The translations under genes were made by a program, and so were the position numbers. Under the pieces are notes generated by a model. That model was given only the letters and a program-made list of their open reading frames with translations, was not told the origin of the DNA and searched no databases. Shown here in pieces: positions 47,800-60,889 of a stretch of 64,000 nt of DNA. The DNA is taken from NCBI GenBank assembly GCA_027574665.1, contig CM050657.1, positions 19,021,700 to 19,085,699 on the forward strand, read 5' to 3'. This DNA comes from Rhynochetos jubatus (lineage: Eukaryota; Chordata; Aves; Eurypygiformes; Rhynochetidae). Position 1 is the stretch's first letter, and every line of letters begins with the position of its first letter.

Positions 47800-50700
47800 T
47801 TACCGAAGCCATAACAAAAGCTAAACCATAATTGTTCAGTCTTGTTTGCCAGGGCTTTTTGAGGGAAGTTACTCTATGATTCTTTTCTTTAAAGAAAAAA
47901 ATTCCATGACAACAACTTGTGTCAGTAGATTACGAGGTTACTAGAGCAAGCCCCCATTTACACCACCTTAACACAGTCCTTAACAGCTGAGTCCTTACCA
48001 GCTCACAGTTTGACTAGTGAGGGAAAACATCATAAAGACATCCACAACTCTCAACTACCAGTGTTTTATAGTCACATCATTTACATATTGAAACAAATGA
48101 TAGGCAGATTTTCTTTGTTGTTGTTTTCCTTCACAAATTGGGAAACAGAAAACAGCACCCTGAGTGAAAGAGACAAAATATGGGTTCATCCAACTAGGGC
48201 AGAAAAAGATGAAGGAAAACAGACCCCCTGGCTCACAATTGAGCCATCACAAGTGTACTGTACAAGGAGTGGGACTTTCAGCTTGTTTTATCCCACGTAA
48301 GGTGCTTGGAAGAGGGGATCCAGGATGCGCAAGCAGGTGGACGTGGAAGAACTTCAAAAGGGAAGTATGGGATTCAAAGGAGGTCATAACAGAGAAGGCA
48401 GAGACACGGAGAGGGGGAGGCAAAGGATGCAAGAGGTCTTCCTGGCAAAGTGGAAGGGTGGAAAGAGAACAGAGCGCCTGGAAATGAAGTCTTTAGGGCT
48501 TTCTCAACTGGAAAATATGTCCTTGTGAAAGACTATTTCACACACTATTTTCCAGCTGGGGAATCAAAATCAAATCCAAGCAATTGGGTATCTTCTACTT
48601 GAATTTTGAGTACTGAAGGTGAAGGGCATTAAATGCTCTTAACACCTTTTTCTTTGACAAAATAAAAGAAAAAAAAAAAGGCAGGGATTAGCTCAGGGTT
48701 GAGTCCAGGAAAGATTCTTCACAATTCTTGTATCAGAGAGACATGTTTATAGTAAAAGCAAAATACCACTCCTGAGAAATTGGTACAAGTGAAAAAACAG
48801 ATTCATTCCTTAATGGCAATGTTGGATGCAGAGCAATCTGGAAATCCTGTAGAGATTCCAAAGACAGCACCTGTCTGTGAAACATGACGCATTTTTAACA
48901 TCCTCAAGCCAGTGTGACTAACAGGGTTTCAACCACAATGCTTCTCCCAAAACTGAGAAAGGATTTGTTTTCAAATCAAACAAAACCTTGATTTATCCTC
49001 TGGAGCAGCGTATGTGCCTTTGGAATATGCAATCTCATCTTTAATCTCTGTTCCAATGGCTACATCAGCAAGGGCAGATGCTCCCATCTGCTATGTGGCA
49101 CTGGGTGGAGCAGAACAAGCCAGTGCCCCAAAAAATGGATTGACAAATGCGGCATCTCTTCTATACCTACAAGGGACTCTGCCCTCCCCACACAGGCATC
49201 TCACATACTGCTGTACCAAGCTAACGTATGTGCACAACTCCTTCTACACCACTGGGTTCAAGCGATGGCCATTTTGAGAAGAGAGGACTTATGGAGAGAA
49301 GGGGCAGAGCCGGGAAGCATCTGTTCCGTGCAGCATGGTGCCTTCTGCAGTGTGCAGTTTTCGGCTGGAAATTTGTACGGCTGTTTCAGATTAGGAAAAT
49401 GGGAGAGCAGCCCTTCACCTTCAGTCCCACTGGAGAAAGCTCCACAGGCAGTAAGAGAGGCTGTGTCCACATTATGGGAATAGGAAAGCAGATATAGGGG
49501 AAGAGTTCTGCATGTCTGGAAGGTAAGTCTCATGCGTTTTTGAAGTGATCATTAATTTGGTATTCTCATCCTGAGAAGCAGATTTAACCTTCTAGCCAGT
49601 AAATTATCTACATAATCCTCACCAGCGTGGTATCTGAATAACTTCAGAGCTTTAAACTGTGCATTCCAGACTATTGAGTTCACAAAGTCTAGGTGTAAGT
49701 CTGACTGCTTCACTCGCTCAGGTTTGGGTGGAAGATCGAACGTAACGTGGTTGCACATATCAGTTCTACCTTTCAGAATGAGGGTGATTTGTCAGGATTA
49801 GCCTCAGGGGTATTTCTAATACCTTCCCTTTACTTGTGGTGATTAAAACAGGATTGAAGATATTGTCCAGTCCCTTCCAGCTCCTGCATCTTTTCCAGGG
49901 GATTTATATAGAAGATGCTGTAATGCAGCTAGTAGCTAATACATCTCACAAGGACAACATAAAGTCACTTTATTAATACAAGTTTAGCCTTCCCCAGTTT
50001 GCAATTGTAGCTCTGTGTTACCATGGGGGTCTTACCACATAAACACTCAACCAGAAACCCCACCCAAAATCTGTGAAGAATAATGGAAAATAATTTCCTA
50101 TTTTACTGGTCAAAGTAAAGGGAGAAGACTTCCACGTTTAACGTAATCATCCCTGCTTCTGTGAGACAGAGCAAATGAAGGTGCCCTAAACATGACAAAC
50201 AGAAAATGATATGTACAAAAATAGGGGAGAGCTGCATAATAAAGCTGTCTTTTGTAACTGTCCAAGGGAGACTGAAAAGGCTGAAAATGAACTGCAGCAA
50301 AGATGACTTTGAAGAGAAATTGTCAGCTTGCTTAGCTCCCAAAATCACACCCTTATGCACAATCTTTACTCAAAAAGCAAAATGCACGTGTCCAAGAGTT
50401 TTGAAGCAGGTAAGACCTTTATGCTTTCTTTCTGTGTTTGTTACTTATGCACTCTATAATCACAGCTTCAAGTTTCATTAATGTAACTCCTCCAGTTGTA
50501 AGAGAAATGTAATTATGAATATGAAATATCAGTGATAAGTTATTGGCAAATATATAGAAGTGCAACTTTAGACCTCAAAACTTCATAAAAATGGCTTGAT
50601 TTTCAAAGGTGCTGGGAAGCTGAAGGCTTCCTAGCATCATGGAAAACTGAGGGACATCTTTATCGCAAAAACAATGGCCAACAATTCATCTTGACATGCT

Positions 50701-53059
50701 CAGATTTTTCTTTTTTTTTTTTTTTCCTATAAACATTTCTTTCATCTTCTTCAAACAGTCTATACTAGTCTCTAAGAAATCTTGTAATGACCCTGGTAGA
50801 AGCATGTGTGGTTTCAAAGATATTCTGTGTTTTTTCCTTGAACAGAATCAAAGACCAATTTGGAGTAATACCAGGATTGAAATATTGCAGTGTTAATATT
50901 TCAAGGAAAATTATATACTAGTAGTGAGAGAAATTAAAAAGCTTATTTGAATTATTTTAATCTATTCTGAGATTACTTTTAACAATCAAAGCAGATGTTA
51001 ACAAGAGTTAAATTAACATCTTGAGCAAGCTTAAAAGGGAACACCAGACACAGCTTTATGAGTAGTCCCAGTCAGTACTAATCATCATTAATCAAAACAT
51101 CAGAATGAGACTCTAGAGTTTTAGTAATATATTTTAACATGTTTAGATTTAGTGATGTAGTTAAATACTTTCTCATCTCACACATCTCTACAAACATAGC
51201 TTGAGATCATGAGTGTTCAAGTATGGGGCATGATCCTGTGCATGGATGGTGATTTACTTTTCTAGGTCACAGGAGGGACCCAGGTTGTTAGCAAACAAAC
51301 TTGAAAATCAAGGCAAAATCTGATCTCACTCAAAATCAATCTTCTTTTGCATCCTGGTTTTAGATCACATATCTTAAACCTGAAACCCGCCACTTTAAAC
51401 TTCTACCCCTCTTCACTAATGATTAACAAGTTTTGCTGCTCATCAGTGAATATCATATGGAATAAAGATGCTCCAAAACAGTGCAAGAGCCCATGGACAT
51501 AAGAAATGCAGACAGAAGACATTTTGCCTTGTCACACAGTCAAGCACTATCTTGCATTAAATACGTATTTAAATCACCCAGATGTAAGCAAATCTCCATC
51601 AATGTTATCACCCCCAGTATGAGTGTGATGACTTCCAGGTGAGTAGCTTAAGGACTCTAAGTTGTATCTAATCCTGATATTTGAAATATCTTAATACTTC
51701 CCTGGAATAAAGCGGCACTATTACTAAAAGAAAAAAGGTATCTAAAAATCAAGTTCCCATCATAAGAAAGGGAGGAAGCCACAGTGATTATGCAATCACT
51801 TCTAAAGACCAACAGCGTGGCATATGTACAGAACAGAATATGGTACTCAAAACCAAGGCGTGAAATAGCTACCCAGGTTTAAAATATTATACAACATTGT
51901 TGGAGAAAGAGGGAAAAGGCCAGACATTTTCAGTTGTCAAAAGTCTTATTTCCATATCTGAGACTACTAGGTCTACTGGATGTAAAGGAGTTGTGATTAT
52001 CCTTATAGTGTATCTGACATTGCTATTAATGCTTTAAACTTGCTACCAGTGCATTTTTGCAGTTTCATCCTTTTAGCAGAACTGACACATATAAAAGCTT
52101 TGAAAACTCAAAGAATTAATCTCCAAAAGCATATGTGTAGTGATTACTTAACCAATAGGATGTTTTTTCAGTTCCTCTACAAGTTGGCTCAGTAACAGTA
52201 CAATATTAATAATGTTTTAGCTTATACTTTTACAACCTGTTCTCCATTTCTCCCATCTGTCGATAGACTAAAATTGTGTTTACAGAATCACTCATTTTCT
52301 AACCTTTTTTTAATTCATCTGAGACAACTCAAGCATTTTTTTTTCTTCTAAAGAGGCTACAGAACCCTAAAACTTGAGGCTCAGCTCAGTTTTCAGAGCT
52401 GTTGATACAACTGAAGTAGCTCCATTGATTTGAAGTGTTATTTTGTTTTCATCCTCTAACAAATGAGAAAATTATTTTCTTCTCATTACTATTCCAATTA
52501 AATATATGTCTTTAGTTCAAGTCACTATTTTTTTCACAAAACTACCACTTGAGGCAACCCTTGTGTCTGTTCCAGTATCAGTAGGTATATGTACATAAAA
52601 AAAACTGGCAATATTTGATGCAAAAAACCCAGCCAGTAGTAATCTGCATTGTGAACCTGAAGCCTCTGGGATGCCCAAACGGGAGGGGCAAGAAAAAAAA
52701 AATTACAGTGCTGTATGCTCTTCACTGATTTTAGATAATCTGCCAGCTTCAGTACCGTATCACCCTCCACCCACCAAGACTCCAAGGTCCCAGACACATG
52801 GCCCTGTGCAGAAATCACTGTAATGGTTGTATTTTACTACATGAATTCCTTTGTGTGGTCAGAAACAGGAAAGTGGAGAAGCCTATGCTCCTCAAGACCC
52901 TAAACTCTCTCCCCACACGCAGCAGATGGGAGATCACCATAGAGAAATTAAATCTTCACAAATAGCTCTTAGAGCTACAGCTTTAGCCACTGTTTTCACT
53001 CCCATTCAATAGATTTGCTGAAGTACTGGTTTAAAAATTGTTCAAGGACCTCAAGATTT
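47800..53059. other. Unique non-coding sequence
   Basis: About 5.3 kb with no recognised gene or mobile element. Short open frames occur on both strands, for example 48010-48300, 48164-48487 and 49228-49533. They overlap one another antisense and have no domains. A T-tract interrupted by a single C lies at 50706-50725. Confidence 0.5.
50877..50904. repeat. Perfect inverted repeat, 10-bp arms
   Basis: TTGAAATATT (50877-50886) and AATATTTCAA (50895-50904) pair perfectly around an 8-nt spacer. It is AT-rich and could arise by chance. Confidence 0.75.
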
Positions 53060-53230
53060 GGCCCCAAATCAATGTGTTTATGAACGACTTCATTTACAAC
53101 TGTGTTTTTATGCCAGAGTTAATGTCAACAGCCTAACGGTGCGTTGGATTTCATTTATAGGATTTATTAATTTTTATCTAACGAACAATTTCACAAGGCA
53201 GTTTAGATAATTACAACTGTGAAATGTTTG
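53060..53230. promoter_or_regulatory. Candidate conserved element with interleaved inverted repeats
   Basis: This AT-rich stretch retains CpGs (AACGG, TGCGTTGG, AACGAAC). It carries two interleaved inverted pairs: TTATCTAA (53174-53181) with TTAGATAA (53203-53210), and ATTTCACA (53188-53195) with TGTGAAAT (53218-53225). The first pair gives two oppositely oriented AGATAA GATA-factor sites. There is no coding frame. Regulatory function is inference. Confidence 0.28.
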
Positions 53231-53929
53231 CAATGAGGACCAGATCTTGCCAGCCTCCCTTGCCTGTAGTGCCACTTATATGAAAAGCAATGGAAAACAA
53301 TTGTACTTTAAAAAAAGGAAAAAAAGCACCAAAACCAAACAAGTCTGACAACAGTCTGCACAAGACAAGGAAGCAGGGGGCATATTTCAGTCAGTTCTGA
53401 GCCGCAGGTTGTCTGAGTACAGACAGGTAGACCTGAACTCACTGGAGTAGCCTGACCGGCAGGAAGAAGCATGGTGCACTGGTGCGAAGACCACACTTTG
53501 GGTAAGAATTGCCCACGTGTTGCTTTGGCTACAGCAGATTGTCCCTATGACCAAACCCCTGTTGATTGCAGTAGGAACAGAATGAGGTCAAAGCTAAACA
53601 GCCTAAAATCTCACCTTGTCACTTCAACTAATTTGAAAATTATAGCAAGGGAACATTTCTTCTGTTATGTATCACAGTGAACCAATGAGTGCCTTGTTTG
53701 TCAAAGTCATCTGCTGAGTAATATATCCACTTTTTTTTTTTCATTTTTGGTAGTAGGATGTTGCTTTCTCCTTCTGATCTAAGGATCAGAGGTTACTATT
53801 AATAATTAATGACAATTTTTAGGTGTTTTTTTGCTTAGGTAGCTAGAATCTTCCCAGCACCAGTACCCAAAAACAATTACCAGCTTCGTGTTTAGTTTAC
53901 TTCCAAGTCCCCTTCACCCAGCAATAATT
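53231..53929. other. Unique non-coding sequence
   Basis: No gene or repeat was recognised apart from a T10 homopolymer at about 53731-53740. Confidence 0.5.
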
Positions 53930-54250
53930 ATATTTCCTTTGTGTGTTGCAGAAAACAGATTGTTTGCCATAAAATTAACTTGACGTGATTCAAAAGGAAA
54001 TGCAAAGCGTTTTATAAGGAGTCTGAGAGAGAGAGTGAGCTCTGCAATTGTGAACAGAGGCTTAAACAAGAAAGGGGAAGGCTTGTGCTTTCAGCCAGGG
54101 GAAGCTTCATTACAAATTAAGTTTTGTTTCCTTTACTTGCTGCAGCACAATGACAGCTTTGACAGACATATGGGTTGTTTAGAGTCGTAAAGGCTTTTTA
54201 GTTGAAAGTGCTTCAGGAATATATCTAGCTGCAGTGTACGAAGTACACTC
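53930..54250. promoter_or_regulatory. Candidate enhancer with paired TGACAG sites
   Basis: Two TGACAG sites, the core bound by the TALE homeodomain factors MEIS, PREP and TGIF, lie in direct repeat at 54151-54156 and 54160-54165. A CATATG E-box follows at 54167-54172. Nearby are TGACGTGATT and AATTAACTTG words and a GA-rich run near 54027-54037. There is no coding frame. This is suggestive of a regulatory element, but conservation cannot be checked here. Confidence 0.28.
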
Positions 54251-56020
54251 TTTTTATTTAGCTGTATTCTGCTAAATGTAGTTTGTATTTGGAACACCTT
54301 ACAGTTCATGCATACGAAAAACTGGTTTGGTCTACTTCTGCATCACTGAGCTGCTCGTGCAGCAGGTCCTGCTAAGGCCGTGCATTTTACACTAAGCACT
54401 GGCATGCATTTCAACAGCGTGAGTGTTATTGCCATTCATTTCTATGCGAACAGGAAGATACTTGAGGCTGTCCTGTCTACGCAGCCAACCAAACCCACAA
54501 GGTTTTCCTGTCATTTAAACCTTCTTCCAGAAAGAACGAACAAATAAGGTCACTCCAAGCTGTTAGTTTACAGGTTTTGTCTTGTTGCAAGAGTTGAAGT
54601 TTCAGGTCTGTTACAACACTGGAAAAATTTTAGCTTGAAAATGTCTTACTTTGTCACTATGGGCCTCGTGTGCATTGTAGCTGTTACCCATGTTACATTA
54701 TTTGCTTAGTATAAAAATCTGTTCTTTGTTTTAATGTCAGAACCGTATACTTCAAGACAGAACCTGATTTTAATTACATCATGTAATACTCAGAGTAAAG
54801 GCTTTTGCTTGAGTCGAATTATACTAGATGGCACAAGCATGGCTGAGATTAGACTGTGGCTGATTATGGGATCTGCAAACCAAATGGTGCTCTTTCTGGC
54901 TCATGCATTAGTCACTGCCAGTAAAGATGTTGCAGCTCTAAACTCTATTAGTCCAGAACACAGAAACAACCTCATGCAGATAAGAGACAAGAAAACACTC
55001 GACTTGTAAACTCCTAAGTATTAAACCAGAGCAGAGCTTGGTTTTCTCTGCCCAAGCCTTCCAGGTTCTACAAGTAGGATATAAAACACAAAAATGAAGA
55101 AATCCTCAAAGCCAAGCATCCAGATAAAGTCTCCAGGAGAAAAGGAGGTTGTGTTTTTCACAGATTTGGGCACTGATTCCCTCTTATTCTAGGATGTAAA
55201 ACCTTATAGACTAAGAATAAAGCCTTTCTTTCAGTGTGGGGGCAGCACTACCCCCACCACGTGTCCATCCTTCACGTTCACCTCCTACTCTGACTGCACC
55301 CTTGCAGGTACAGCCTATTTACAGCTGCAATAACACTTGGCTGTCCTAACAAACGATTCCTTATTACTGTACTGAGTGGAGGGTATCGCAAGAGATCCTG
55401 GCACAGCTAGTGCTTGGGGTTTTTGTTGGTTTTTTTTTTTTTTACACCTTCACCATTAATAGCTTTGATTTAACAGCTCATATAGAACATCATTTAAAGG
55501 GTCAATCAGAAGTTTCAACCCAAGCTACTGTGGTGCTTCAGGTATTTTGCTGCTCTCTGGAACAAGCCCTTTGAGATCTAATGCTACCTTGTGTAGGGTG
55601 AAGGAACAGCTGCCCTGCAAAGACTGTTATTTGATTATCAATCAATTAACCTACATTTGGAATTTAAAAAAAATAGACAGAAAAGGCTCACCTATAAGAA
55701 CACTGGACCCAGAAGAGACAGGACAAATTAAAAAGGAACTGTGAGAATGAAACAAAAGTTGCACTCTGACTTTTCTTTGAAAATTTAAAAATACCTTCTG
55801 CATGAACACGAGTCTCCTGGGTGCCAGCTTCTGAAGTAGCTTAAAGAAAATCCTCATGTCGTTTGTGGTTGATGTAACGTAAGAATCCTTTCTTATAGTC
55901 TTTCAGCGAGATACAGGGTAGAAAACTGGACTCCCACTCACCGCCAGATTTTTTTTTCCCTTTGCACGCTTGTCAAAGAATGTGTCTTTTCCTCTTAGAA
56001 TAACGAGAACCTATTCACAG
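54251..56020. other. Unique non-coding sequence
   Basis: No gene was recognised. The plus-strand open frame at 54734-55009 (91 codons) has no domain. T13 lies near 55431-55443. Confidence 0.5.
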
Positions 56021-56029
56021 AAATTCAGC

Positions 56030-56140
56030 GAGCAAAGCCTCCATTTCCCCATCAGTGAAACAAGGGCGATGCCTAGAGTGTTTCAGAAGACTCATTAGTA
56101 AGTAGTTATAAACACTAAGTTTATTTAAGCATATGCAAAT
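56030..56140 (+). repeat. Possible MIR/L2-type 3' tail relic
   Basis: The word series GCCTCCATTTCCCCATCAGT, GAAACAAGGGCGATGCCTAG, followed by TTAGTAAGTAGTTATAAACA, resembles the conserved 3' part of MIR/L2 elements ('cctcagtttccccatctgtaaaatggggataat...'). It is diverged and short. A profile search is needed to decide. Confidence 0.4.
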
Positions 56141-56249
56141 CATGAACATTAGTTCCATAAGATATCTGTGGGGTCACACCTCACTAGGTGTTTTTCTGGC
56201 ACTCAGGTGTTTTTCCCCCATTAATACAAGTGCATAGGTTGGCACTGTA

Positions 56250-56345
56250 ATACTGGGTTTGTGATGGAGCCTGCATTGAGAGACAAAAGACCAGATGATC
56301 CTGACAGGTTCCTGCAGTGCCTTTGAACTCATTTGTTCCCAGGAC
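56250..56345 (+). repeat. Possible old CR1 3' tail relic
   Basis: AAAGACCAGATGATCCTGAC followed by AGGTTCCTGCAGTGCCTTTG resembles the CR1 3' UTR words 'ggaccagatgatctctgaggtcccttccaacct'. If real it is a diverged plus-strand copy, older than the minus-strand CR1 at 12.1 kb. Low confidence. Confidence 0.35.
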
Positions 56346-59289
56346 TGGGCTGCAGTTGTTTGTTGGGTTTTTTTTTTTTAAACAATTTACAATAAATACC
56401 TGATGAGTACTTTAGCTAGGGCATGGTTCACGTTTTTCTCCCCATCTCACTGTCTTAAGAAACCTTTATATACATCTGAGCTCTGGTAACTGAGAAAGCT
56501 AGCCTGCTGTTCTTACTCGGCCAAAAATTGCAGAATGTCAGAGATACAGCAGGAAGAACATTTGGCTGCTTCTGTCACTCCCAACAAAATCTCTAACATT
56601 TTGTTTTATTTAATGGCTTCACTTTTCATAAGATGATTCAAACCCCTATAGGGGACCTACATTACTCTGCTGACATTTTTCTGCTAGTATAATTATTATG
56701 TCCTTCTACAGTCTGCCTTTCATCTGTGCAGAATTTCTCCCTGGCACAGAAGAGTTTAGCTAAAGACCTCAAGGTGATGAACTGGAGAAGCCAGGATAGT
56801 TCTTCAGTGTAAGGTGGAGGGCAACTTAGTTGGTATAACTGTGCATGTGCTGGGATGCCTGGCAGCTGGTGGCATCAAATAGCAGATGTACACAATGCAG
56901 TAGAGAAGAAAGAACCTTCCTACACTAAAAATAAAAAATATTGGGAGTGAGGGGAGAGGCTTGTTCATCTTTCCTTTACACTCCACCAGGCAAAACAAGT
57001 TGCATGTTTCAGCCGCTTAAACCATAGCAGGAATATGGGTATTTCTAACACAATACATACTGCAGTAGATACCTGCGTATCATCAGCCCAGTAATCACAA
57101 ATCATAACAATTTGACTTGATCACTTCATGGAAGGCCTACCCTACTGGTTTGTATTCAAAATAAACAAGTCTTAAGAAAGAAATAAACCCCACTGAAGTG
57201 TAATGTCACTATAGCATACAGGGCTACTGCTAAATGCTTGGAGCTGGAGTTTGATTTTTCTAAGGAGCATCATACCTAGACTCAGCTGTAATTTTAAACC
57301 AAGGTTACAGCTAGTCCCTTGAACACGTGTCTTTTCTGTTGCTAAGCAGGTGCAGATCTGAAATCAGAATAGAGCACTTGGGATAAAAAGAAGGCAAATC
57401 CACCTCCTCAGATTTAAAGACAATATTGCCTTGGTAACAGGTAACACATGTGAAATACGTGGTTAATTAAAGCTTCCACGACAAACAGCGACAAAACAGA
57501 AATGAAAATGAGAAGCACTGTAGCAAAATATAGACAGTTCTTAATAGTCAGGTAGCTTAAAACACGTTAGTATACACCATTAAACAGTTGAAAAGACAAA
57601 TGTGTAGGTCAGATGGAAACAGGGAACAAAAAACCTGGAAAACTTAGTGGACTGGAACGCTCTCAAAGACGATGAGAAAGGATTTGGAGAGCTCGTGCCC
57701 TGTTCAGTGGCGAGTGAGAGGAGAGGTAAGGTGAATGAGAAGATGAAGTTACCTGAAGCTATTTTAAGGGAAGAATCTAATTGCATCCACAGGTTTTAGA
57801 CTGTCCACTGTCATTATGTACAAGGGTCTCACAAAGCTGAGGTGAACACAGACACTGGAACTGAACACCCTTCCTTCATCCTTCCTCACCGAGTGACTCT
57901 GACCTCACCTGCTCCACTTGGAAAAAGTATGAGGGATGCGAGCAGAAGAGTAAGCATTATGGAGTTGGAAGAACTCAAATAGGGTCCCCTTTAGCACAAT
58001 AAGGCACCACTTTAACAGCAAGAAATGGAATATGAAAACAAACACATAATTAACAGTAGATTCAACAGACTCAGTTTACACAGTGGAGCATACAGCTCAC
58101 TAAAATTAAGGGTTAAAGGAGAGGCCAGTGAGTTTTCGTAAGTGTTAAAGTCTGGACAATACCCCTATGAAAGAGTTTGAAAATCTAAAAGCATATATAG
58201 CCTTAAAAAAAGGGAGGAATGTCTGCCTCTACTACTCACATTGCTGGATATTAGAATCCCATTATATTCACAGCAGACAGATTTCTGACTCACAATTAAT
58301 AACTTTCAAAGCTGAAATAAGTAACTTTTTAAAGCTCCATCTGATTAAATTTTTCCGCTTATGATACACAATGTCTACTCCCAAAACTGGAAAAGGCAGA
58401 TCAATCTTTTAAATAAGTTTATTACTACAGAAGTGTCAAATTCAATCTGTATCATTTATGATAAATACGAACACACTCCCGTGGAGAGGACTAACACGAG
58501 GCATATGTAGCAGTCCACTTAAATGGCCATTAGTACAGACCCACTGGTGTAGCAGAAAGCTGAATCGCATGCCACAGCAGTGCCAACTGACAGACTCAGC
58601 CCTGTGTTGACAAGTCCAAGAAAACGATGCACTGCCATTCCCTGTTTAAGCACGTTTGCTTTCAGACGTTGCATTGACACTTGTGAACGGCGCTATGCAA
58701 TTACGGACAGAAAGGATTTTTATGCCTGTAAAGGGTGTACAACATAAGGAGCAGCAGTCACTTAACTTATACCCACAACCATGTGTTTTAATTCAGTCTG
58801 GGGGAAGAGTATTAAAAAAAAGTCCAAGTGGAGAATGCTCACAGCATCTGAAGTCAAGCTGCTTCTGTGCTGAAATACAAATTAGGTGCCTAAATTCTTG
58901 CAGATTTTGACTCAGTGCTTTAGTTACTCTCTAAAAGGGATGATAATAAACACTCGCCAGATTCACAGAAATCTGAACATCATCGATTGGGTTTTGCAGA
59001 GGTCTCTGATAGCATGTGCTAGTAGGCATTATTCATAATTCAGGGGTAAAGCTAAATTTGACCCGGTAATTTACAGTTGAATGACAGGATCAATCTATCT
59101 AGTCACAAGTCTTTTAAGACAAGCAATTGGTTTCAGATGTTTCCAGAGAGGCACAGTGATCAAATATCAGCCATATTCTCTTGCTCTGGACTATTTCTAT
59201 AACTCTATAGCAGAGTTGTTCAGTGGATACAGAAATCTTGTTATTGATCACTTGTAATGCTTAATTCAATTCTGAGAGGAAGTGGCCTA
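56346..59289. other. Unique non-coding sequence
   Basis: No gene or recognised repeat. TTTAGGTG-like and TAGGTGCCTAAATT words near 58884-58899 form a short palindrome but belong to no element I could delimit. Confidence 0.5.
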
Positions 59290-59480
59290 CGTTTCATGGA
59301 TACATTTCATTAAAAGGCTATTTATTCATTTTGTATTTTGTAAAGGCTTTAGCAAAGAGATGTCAATGGAAGCTCGCAGGGTAGTACGATGAATTGGAGG
59401 ATTTGCTGCCAGTCTCCAGCAAAATGGTATTAGTACATTATGATCTCCTAACGTAATTAATAGAATCATGGGAAAATAGG
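59290..59480. promoter_or_regulatory. Candidate conserved non-coding stretch
   Basis: The sequence has homeodomain-type words (CATTAAAAGG, TTATTCATTTTG, AACGTAATTAATAG) and isolated CpGs retained in AT-rich DNA, without a coding frame. Composition and motif content resemble developmental enhancers. This is inference only. Confidence 0.2.
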
Positions 59481-60017
59481 GAAAGAATGAACCCAGAAAG
59501 GTCATCATGTGTATCTCCTTGCCTTAAGGGAGTCTTAAATATACTTTTGTTGCATCTGAGAAAAGTTTGATTAAATCCTTAAAGTTCTCTAATGACATTT
59601 CACAGCCATCTGAGAAAATCTATTCCAGCAATGCCTGTTCTACATCGTTACAAAGTTTGTGGTGAGGGTTTTGGAGGAATTATTTTTTTTTAATGTCTTT
59701 TCTGAATCTTTCTTGCTGCAATTTATGCTGGTTACAATCTGTCCTACCACCTGGAACACAGAAAACAGCGTAGACCCTGCTTTCCTACAAGACATGTAGA
59801 AGTTTGCAGAAGCTACATATCCCCCCCATCAGCTTTCCCTTCCTCCTTCCTCTGAACTACTTTTGGTTTGCATCATTCAGCCAGTTGTTACACATCTCAT
59901 TCACCAGGCTCTGATCATTCCTGCTGCTGGTCTGCATGTTGCTTTAAGTGCAGTGCCCAAAACCCACACTAGCAGCTGCCCATTTCCTTGCTATGTTAAG
60001 GTTGTTTACAAGTTTGG
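59481..60017. other. Unique non-coding sequence
   Basis: No gene or repeat was recognised. Confidence 0.5.
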
Positions 60018-60059
60018 TTTTTTTTTGTTTTTTTTTTTTTTTTTGAGAGAGAGAGAGAG
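60018..60059. repeat. T-tract plus (GA)n microsatellite
   Basis: T9, one G, T17 (60028-60044), then (GA)7 and a final G up to about 60059. It is a compound simple repeat, purine on one side and pyrimidine on the other, and probably length-variable. Confidence 0.85.
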
Positions 60060-60889
60060 TTGAGGATGGGCTCCATCATTTCTAAAGACAGACACTGCAT
60101 TTGGTTTTTTTCCTCTTTTCTGGTACATCATCCACCTCCTGCTAAATTGATAGACCTGATGACTAAAGGCTCAAACATCACTACAGACCATTTGTTTACT
60201 GTCCTTAATTGAAATTCAGCAGCCCCAGCTGATCCAGAAAGTTCTAATATCTTGAATCTATTAAACCCTTTTTTTGCCTCTCTCCCTCTTTCCTTTTCCA
60301 AAAATCGCAGCCGCCAAATGGTGGGGTTCAAAAATTAACACTTTTTCCCCTGACCTTTCTGAACAAGATTTATCCCTTTTCCATCAATAATCCAGCATAT
60401 CCCATCAAGGCTCTGCTACAGGAAGCCAAAATCTTGGTATGTATGAGAAAGTCTGTTGATAACTGCCTGCACAAGATCTAAATCAGATGTTCAGGCACTA
60501 ACACCGGACTTGACTTACTAAATCAGATGTGAAATGGCAGGGGAGAAGCTGAGAGGAAAAGGTTTGGGAATTCTGGGGTTTCACTAAGGACAGCAAAGAG
60601 GAAACAAACATCTTGTACATGTAGAATTGTGGAATGACACAATCCATGATTCTCTGCATTGGCCGAAGAAGGTTTGTCACTAAATATATGCATGGGCAAT
60701 GTTTGTTGTATGGTGTGTCTAGAGAGGTGTGCAGACCCCTGTGGCCATGTGCCAGCATAAACTGGGATAACACTAACTAAAGTCAAGAAAAAAACCTATC
60801 TTAAATTCCATACACAACTGGAGCCTTAGCGGACAGGCTGTAACACAGTTATGCCACACACAGTTATTCCAACTTCTGCTTCAATTTTC
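60060..60889. other. Unique non-coding sequence
   Basis: No gene was recognised. Overlapping minus-strand frames at 60498-60786 have no features. Confidence 0.5.

Noticed and set aside
49850-49895. CR1-like words (GGATTGAAGATATTGTCCAG, then TCCCTTCCAGC)
   Set aside because: The word order and spacing do not follow the CR1 3' end well enough to support a call.
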